A stretch of 64,000 bases of DNA, taken from the NCBI RefSeq assembly GCF_000381085.1, contig NZ_KB905899.1, positions 992,001 through 1,056,000 on the forward strand, given 5' to 3'. Positions 59,536-64,000 of the stretch are shown here, in pieces. Within the stretch, counting starts at the first letter, position 1. Each line of letters begins with the position of its first letter. The notes beneath the pieces are model-generated. The model was not told the DNA's origin. It saw only the letters and a list, made by a program, of their open reading frames with translations, and ran no database searches. Source of the DNA: Thiomicrorhabdus arctica DSM 13458. GTDB taxonomy: Bacteria > Pseudomonadota > Gammaproteobacteria > Thiomicrospirales > Thiomicrospiraceae. The position numbers and the translations under genes are program-made.

Positions 59536-59916
59536 ATGGCTGTTATCAACTTAAAAACGGATCAATTTGAAGAAACCATCAAAAATAATGAAATCGTTAT
59601 TTTAGATTTTTGGGCGGAATGGTGTGGGCCCTGTAAGCAATTCGGCCCTGTCTTTGAAGACATTTCTGAAAAGCATCCTGACATTGCTTTCTGCAAAGTA
59701 AATGTCGAAGAAGAACAAGAGTTAGCAGGTATGTTCCAAGTCCGTTCTATTCCGACGATCACTTTTATGCGTCAAGGCATTGTCGTTTTCTCAAACCCAG
59801 GCGCAATACCAGGTAATGCCTTAGAAGACGGCATTAAGCAATTACTTGAACTCGATATGGAGCAAGTTCATAAAGATTTAGCGGTGGCTCAAGCTAAACA
59901 AGAATCTGAAGCTTAA
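59536..59916 (+). CDS. Thioredoxin-family protein
   Basis: A 126-residue thioredoxin-fold disulfide reductase with the standard active site WAEWCGPCKQF near residue 31 and the cis-proline segment RSIPTITF (about 74). It is slightly longer than thioredoxin 1 (108) by a charged C-terminal tail, and it has no signal peptide, so it is cytosolic. AAAAGGA ribosome-binding site upstream. Gap of 49 bases to fumC suggests co-transcription. Confidence 0.92.
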   Translation: MAVINLKTDQFEETIKNNEIVILDFWAEWCGPCKQFGPVFEDISEKHPDIAFCKVNVEEEQELAGMFQVRSIPTITFMRQGIVVFSNPGAIPGNALEDGIKQLLELDMEQVHKDLAVAQAKQESEA

Positions 59917-60133
59917 TTCACTCAGCGAATGCTCTACTGATCCTACAAAGCAACCACCACGTTTTGTAGGAACTCCCCTCCCAAGCCCTCTTGACCAAAC
60001 CCCTCTCATGTACGGCAGAGAAAACCAGCCCACAAAGCCCTTAGTTGCGGATAATAAAGCCAAAATAAGCTAACATAGCCATAATTTTTAAACGTCGTTC
60101 CAAAACCCCCGTCATATACAAAAGGAAAACAGT

Positions 60134-60976
60134 ATGCTCGTAACCCATTCAGGTCGATTTCACGCCGACGAAGTCTTTGCAATATCGATGATATTAATGA
60201 TTGAAGACCGAGAAGTCACTCGCACAAGGGAGGACGAAATTATTCAAAAAGCCGACATAGTGTTGGATGTAGGGGCTGAATATAATCCAGAAACATTGCG
60301 CTTCGACCACCATCAAAATAGTTTTACCAGAGCCAGAGAGGATGGTACGCCGTATGCAACGGCAGGATTGGTTTGGGAACATTTTGGCGCACGCATTTTG
60401 GCCAAAAAAGGCCTGGAAGGCGATTATGAAAAACAGTTTGCATTGCAATGGGTCGATCAGAAACTCATCCGTGACATAGACGCGGTTGATAACGGTCTGT
60501 TCACCGAAGACCCTCGCCCATCGGTCTCAATGTTAGTCGGCATGATGAATGCATCCTCCTCTGATGAGGCTGAGCAACAAGAGGCGGCCTTTAATGAAGC
60601 GGTCAGTTTTACAACCGGTATCCTAAATAATTTTATTAAAGCCGCAATAAAAGAAGCCGAAGTGGTGGTTGAACTGGAGGCCTGTGCTAAACAGGTTGAG
60701 GCTGGGATTCTCACACTCGAAAAAAACCTACCTTTCAAAGATTTTATCCGTTCACATCCAGAAATCACCCGTGTTGTCTATCCAAGAAGTGCGGAGCAAT
60801 TTGGTGTTTTCTGTAATGGTAAAGAGAATCATCTGCCTGAAAGGTTTCGCGGGTTAAGAGATATTGAGCTCAATGAAGCCACGGGATTAACGGACACTAT
60901 TTTTTGTCATAAGTCCGGCTTCATGTCGGTTTGCTTAAGCTTGGAAAGCGCTTTGTTTATGGCGAAAAGCCATTAA
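60134..60976 (+). CDS. MYG1 family metal-dependent hydrolase/exonuclease
   Basis: UPF0160/MYG1 protein of 280 residues, shorter than eukaryotic MYG1. DHH-like metal motifs: LVTHSGRFHADEVFA at the N-terminus and RFDHHQNSF near residue 57, then DNGLF (about 122). MYG1 in eukaryotes is a 3'-5' RNA exonuclease of mitochondria and nucleolus; the bacterial function is not established. Short hairpin CTACAAA/TTTTGTAG lies in the upstream gap (59942-59968). Confidence 0.87.
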   Translation: MLVTHSGRFHADEVFAISMILMIEDREVTRTREDEIIQKADIVLDVGAEYNPETLRFDHHQNSFTRAREDGTPYATAGLVWEHFGARILAKKGLEGDYEKQFALQWVDQKLIRDIDAVDNGLFTEDPRPSVSMLVGMMNASSSDEAEQQEAAFNEAVSFTTGILNNFIKAAIKEAEVVVELEACAKQVEAGILTLEKNLPFKDFIRSHPEITRVVYPRSAEQFGVFCNGKENHLPERFRGLRDIELNEATGLTDTIFCHKSGFMSVCLSLESALFMAKSH

Positions 60977-61030
60977 ATTCACATTTCCAGGCTTACAAAA
61001 CAAGTTTTCAACGCGTTAATTAATCTAAAT

Positions 61031-61058
61031 TAAAACCGACCAGGCCTGGTCGGTTTTA
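61031..61058. terminator. 28-bp perfect palindrome after the MYG1 gene
   Basis: Perfect inverted repeat with the 12-mer in the centre (61039-61050), ending in A/T runs (TAAAACC / GGTTTTA), a likely terminator. Confidence 0.8.
61039..61050. repeat. 12-bp palindrome, copy 12
   Basis: Exact ACCAGGCCTGGT, at the centre of the 28-bp palindrome. Confidence 0.9.
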
Positions 61059-61143
61059 GAACTTTCCTTTAAACTTAACCTATTAGAGTCATTGTTAAAT
61101 TTAGCAAATAATCCGTGACTGATAAACCGTTGATGACTTATAG

Positions 61144-61419
61144 ATGATAGAAGACGCTTTAAATAAATTACCAGAAATACTCACCAGAGATTTGGAACGT
61201 AACCTCTGCGTCTGCAATGATGTGCTTAGAATTGATGTCATTCAAGCCATTGATGAAGGAGCGGATACGCTCGAAAAAGTACGTCAAAAAACCTATGCCA
61301 CTGATGGCAATGGCTGTTGCAAACGTCAAGTACAACGTCTTTTAGAGTGTTTATCTGAGGATACAGAGAGCACTCCCATTGCGTCCGAAAATATAACTCA
61401 CGATCCTTTCCCTAAATGA
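61144..61419 (+). CDS. BFD-like [2Fe-2S] protein with altered cysteine pattern
   Basis: A 91-residue protein resembling bacterioferritin-associated ferredoxin/NifU-middle domains: NLCVCNDVLRIDVIQAIDEG (C-x-C near residue 21) followed by GNGCCKRQVQRLLECL (about 55-70). In the family the second motif is C-x-x-C; here the first of these Cys is Asn and the preceding position differs, leaving an adjacent CC. If a cluster is bound the ligand set must be different. Weak ribosome-binding site; start at ATG 61144 is the only good choice. Confidence 0.75.
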   Translation: MIEDALNKLPEILTRDLERNLCVCNDVLRIDVIQAIDEGADTLEKVRQKTYATDGNGCCKRQVQRLLECLSEDTESTPIASENITHDPFPK

Positions 61420-61631
61420 TGAACACCTATTCCTTTGGTGCGCTTCCAGCACCATTTTGAACCAATCAAGCTAGTTTACAATCCAATAAATACCAACTCC
61501 TGCCACAACCTATTGAAAAAACTCTCTATTTAGTATTGGTACACCAATTGCTTATTACTATTTAATAAAATCGTAATACTTTATTAAACCGCTAAGTTTA
61601 AAGCCTTAATAAAACTACTTGAGAGAAATGA
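61420..61631. promoter_or_regulatory. Upstream region of the ABC transporter operon, with inverted repeats
   Basis: TTTAATAAA (61561-61569) and TTTATTAAA (61580-61588) are exact inverted 9-mers 10 bases apart, forming a 28-bp site. A second repeat ATTGGT / ACCAAT is at 61535-61548. Either may be an operator for the NikR-like protein encoded in the operon; this is inference. Confidence 0.5.
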
Positions 61632-62624
61632 ATGGCTATTTTTTCGAAATCCTGGACTACCCCTCGCGTTCCACTAGATAGACGCTCTAGAAATTGGTTA
61701 ACGATTGCCAGTTTCGCCATTCCACTACTGCTTTGGTCTTTAGTGAGTTATTCGCCTTATATCTGGCATCCACAGATGGAAATCACCGAACCAGGCGATG
61801 TCAGTTATTTTAAGGTAGGTACATTGATTGATAGAGATATTTATGACCGTGAGGTTGAAAAAATACGCACTCTTCAAAAAAGTTCCACAGAGACTCTACC
61901 TCAAAACCTAAAGTTGCCAGTAGGATTTCCAAGTAATCCTGTTTATTTACCTGCACCCGATGAAGTCGCTACCGCGCTCTATACCGCTTTTACCACCCCA
62001 CCAAAACGCACAAATGAGCCTTGGTTTCATGAGAGTCTAGGGCATTCCATACAAATTATAGCTTGGGGATTTTTCTGGGCGATGTTGTTTGGCTTACCCT
62101 TAGGTATTATGGCTGGCACCTATGATTCGGCTTCGCGTTTAATTGAACCCTTTACAGACTTCTTCCGTTATTTACCAGCACCCGCTTTTGGCGCTTTAGC
62201 GGTCGCAATTTTAGGGATCTATGATGCGCCGAAAATCGCCATTATCTTCATTGGTACTTTTTTTCAAATGGTTCTCATTACCGCCAATACAACTCGTACG
62301 TTAAATATGGCCTTTATAGAGGCTTCTCTGACATTAGGCTGTAAAGGTCTTTCTTTGATTCGTAGAGTAATTCTACCAGGCATTATGCCTGACCTGCTTC
62401 GCGATATGCGCATTCTGCTCGGTTGGGCGTGGACCTATTTAATTGTCGCTGAACTGGTTGGAACAAGCTCAGGAATCACTTGGTTTATTACTCAACAAGC
62501 ACGCTATAAAAACTTTGATAATGTTTTTGCAGCCATTTTAATTATTGGCTTGATTGGAGTGACCACCGATATGATTTTAGCTAAATTGGGTAAACGTCTG
62601 TTTCCTTGGAAAGATGGCCAATAA
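61632..62624 (+). CDS. ABC transporter permease (nitrate/sulfonate/taurine type)
   Basis: Inner-membrane permease of the TauC/SsuC/NrtB family, 330 residues, long for the family because of an N-terminal ~130-residue part with one hydrophobic segment (about 28-44) and a hydrophilic stretch. Five or six transmembrane helices follow (about 140-320). The EAA loop is EASLTLGCKGLSLIRRVILP (about 233-252), which binds the ATPase. No substrate-binding protein is in the window. It is co-transcribed with the next two genes. Confidence 0.88.
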   Translation: MAIFSKSWTTPRVPLDRRSRNWLTIASFAIPLLLWSLVSYSPYIWHPQMEITEPGDVSYFKVGTLIDRDIYDREVEKIRTLQKSSTETLPQNLKLPVGFPSNPVYLPAPDEVATALYTAFTTPPKRTNEPWFHESLGHSIQIIAWGFFWAMLFGLPLGIMAGTYDSASRLIEPFTDFFRYLPAPAFGALAVAILGIYDAPKIAIIFIGTFFQMVLITANTTRTLNMAFIEASLTLGCKGLSLIRRVILPGIMPDLLRDMRILLGWAWTYLIVAELVGTSSGITWFITQQARYKNFDNVFAAILIIGLIGVTTDMILAKLGKRLFPWKDGQ

Positions 62625-62636
62625 GGAGTGACAAAT

Positions 62637-63566
62637 ATGACGAATAAAACACAAGTAGAGCAACAATCCCACCCTTTAAATTCTTGGCAAACAGCAGAGA
62701 TTCAAGATCGAAATGAACGCATTTTAAAGCGTCCTAAGACTTTAGAAGTGAAGGGGCTGGATAAATCATTTGAACATAAAGGTAAAACTAACAAGGTTTT
62801 AAATAAGATTGATTTTACCGCTTATAAACGTGAATTTATCTGTGTCGTTGGTCCTTCTGGTTGTGGCAAATCGACTTTAGCGAGACTGATTGCAGGACTG
62901 GAAACGCAAGAAGCTGGCCACATATTGGTAGATGGTAAACATGTTACGGAACCCGGTCCAGATCGAGGCATGGTGTTTCAGAGCTACTCTCTGTTTCCTT
63001 GGATGTCAGTCAAACACAATGTTATGTTTGGCTTAACCCAGTCAGGCATGTCCAGAAATTCCGCTGAATCCGAAGCCTTTCAATGGATCGATTTAGTCGG
63101 TTTAACACCATTTTTAGATGCTTATCCGCATCAACTTTCGGGCGGAATGAAACAGCGTGTTGCAATTATTCGTGCCTTAGCCAATCAGCCTAAAATCTTG
63201 TTAATGGATGAACCCTTCGCGGCTTTAGACCCTCAAAATAGACTTAAAATGCAGCAGTATCTTCTTGAGATTTGGCAGAACATTGATATTACTGTTTTCT
63301 TTATTACCCACGATTTAGATGAAGCTATTTATCTCGCAGACCGCATCTTAGTGTTAGATGCTAACCCAGGACAGGTGAGAGAGGTACTCAATGTACCTCT
63401 ACCGAGGCCGCGCGCAGAAGATACCTTATTAAGTCCCGCCTTTATGGCAACCAAAGATTATTTAGAAACTCTGGTACACCCTCCACAACCAGAACTCGAT
63501 TTCGAAGAAAAGCTTAGCATGGTACGCCTCGTATCGGTTAATGCCCAAGTACCGGATATATTTTAA
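62637..63566 (+). CDS. ABC transporter ATP-binding protein (nitrate/sulfonate/taurine type)
   Basis: ATPase subunit, 309 residues. Walker A GPSGCGKSTLARLIAG (about 81-96), Q-loop FQSYSLFPW, signature LSGGMKQRVAIIRAL, Walker B ILLMDEPFAALD and the H-loop THDLDEA. The ATG at 62637 has AAGGAG eight bases upstream; a GTG at 62628 is an alternative and would overlap that site. The C-terminus beyond about 230 is variable. The stop overlaps the regulator start (TAATG). Confidence 0.93.
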   Translation: MTNKTQVEQQSHPLNSWQTAEIQDRNERILKRPKTLEVKGLDKSFEHKGKTNKVLNKIDFTAYKREFICVVGPSGCGKSTLARLIAGLETQEAGHILVDGKHVTEPGPDRGMVFQSYSLFPWMSVKHNVMFGLTQSGMSRNSAESEAFQWIDLVGLTPFLDAYPHQLSGGMKQRVAIIRALANQPKILLMDEPFAALDPQNRLKMQQYLLEIWQNIDITVFFITHDLDEAIYLADRILVLDANPGQVREVLNVPLPRPRAEDTLLSPAFMATKDYLETLVHPPQPELDFEEKLSMVRLVSVNAQVPDIF

Positions 63567-64000
63567 TGACTCAAAATGCCAAAACCAATCATACCTTAGT
63601 GCGAACCAGCGCCTCACTGCCAGCTAAAGTCTTAGAAGATTTAGACCAACTGGTCATTAAACGGGGCTTTAATAACCGCTCTGCGCTACTTGCTGAAATG
63701 ATTCAAAAAGAAGTCTCTTCTTATCGCCAAGAGTTCACCAATGAAATCATGGCGGGCACACTGACCATGGTATATGACCACTCTGTACCTGGACTACAAC
63801 TCAAATTGAATCATTTAAAACACCTGCATGTTGCTGAAATCATCTCATCCACGCAAAGTCAGTTGATGGAACAACAGACGCTTGAGGTCATACTGATGCA
63901 AGGTGGAGCTCAAGATTTAAATAGAATCAGTCAAGATATGCTCTCTCATCGCGGGGTCAAAACAGGCAATCTCTATCTCACCCACTCAGCGCTTCCTGCT
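63566..64000 (+). CDS. NikR-like ribbon-helix-helix regulator with missing nickel ligands (partial, cut by window end)
   Basis: 145 residues are visible before the window ends and no stop is reached. It has an N-terminal ribbon-helix-helix with KRGFNNRSALLAEMIQ (about 32-47) and an ACT-like NikR C-domain (about 64-135: TMVYDHSVPGLQ, TLEVILMQGG, DMLSHRGVKTGNLYL). Ungapped alignment with E. coli NikR from memory gives H86 for H76, but Q97, Q99 and T105 for H87, H89 and C95. The high-affinity nickel site is therefore not conserved. Stop-start overlap with the ATPase gene makes it a member of the transporter operon and its likely regulator. Confidence 0.88.
   Translation, partial: MTQNAKTNHTLVRTSASLPAKVLEDLDQLVIKRGFNNRSALLAEMIQKEVSSYRQEFTNEIMAGTLTMVYDHSVPGLQLKLNHLKHLHVAEIISSTQSQLMEQQTLEVILMQGGAQDLNRISQDMLSHRGVKTGNLYLTHSALPA

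Overview
The window looks like a chromosomal segment of a moderately AT-rich gammaproteobacterium. The gene order rimP-nusA-infB-rbfA-truB-rpsO-pnp, the block nadB/rseC/mucD/lepA/lepB/rnc/era/recO/pdxJ/acpS and the purB/roxA pair are all gammaproteobacterial. The protein style (a DUF5610 protein, the acetate module, the aat-sdh-infA arrangement) reminds me of the Thiomicrospira/Hydrogenovibrio/Thiomicrorhabdus group, but that placement is an inference made without any database search. I see no rRNA, tRNA, insertion sequence, prophage or CRISPR array.

Layout. 1-6430: purB, roxA (ribosomal oxygenase), a small tautomerase-like protein and an M16C metalloprotease. 6780-17340: the translation/RNA operon read leftwards from a consensus promoter: rimP, nusA, infB, rbfA, truB, a rhodanese-methyltransferase fusion and a cyclic-nucleotide-binding protein, then rpsO and pnp. 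17377-24525: an acetate module (DnaQ-like exonuclease, CBS/DUF294 protein, acetate symporter ActP, DUF485 partner, acetyl-CoA synthetase). The acs reading frame is broken by one base. 25080-34750: nitroreductase, dnaE, aat, the complete succinate dehydrogenase operon sdhCDAB plus sdhE, and infA. 34929-38049: a methyltransferase, a bile-acid/sodium symporter family protein, a DUF445 membrane protein and one unknown. 38127-49020: acpS, pdxJ, recO, era, rnc, lepB, lepA, mucD and rseC facing nadB. The rpoE-rseA-rseB genes that usually sit here are absent. 49115-57948: cheW, ygfZ, lysS, prfB with its programmed frameshift, a DUF5610 protein and a two-component pair. 58078-64000: fumC, thioredoxin, a MYG1-family protein, a BFD-like [2Fe-2S] protein, and the start of an ABC-transporter operon that also encodes a NikR-like regulator cut by the window edge.

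The most unusual signals are not genes. (1) A 12-bp palindrome, ACCAGGCCTGGT, occurs exactly 12 times in 64 kb, both between and inside genes. In several places it is the tip of a much longer perfect palindrome that acts as a terminator. (2) Five intergenic elements of 125-180 bp share a long imperfect hairpin plan but have different apex sequences; four of them abut a stop codon. (3) Three leader RNAs can be drawn from the sequence: a pseudoknot ahead of rpsO, a long hairpin ahead of pnp, and a terminator/antiterminator-like leader between the rimP promoter and rimP. (4) The NikR-like regulator has lost three of the four residues that bind nickel in E. coli NikR, and a 28-bp inverted repeat lies upstream of its operon.

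Functionally the region is mostly housekeeping: translation initiation and termination, RNA decay, secretion, purine, NAD and PLP synthesis. Added to this are TCA-cycle enzymes (SDH, fumarase) and acetate uptake and activation. If the acs frameshift is real, the acetate module may have lost its activating enzyme.
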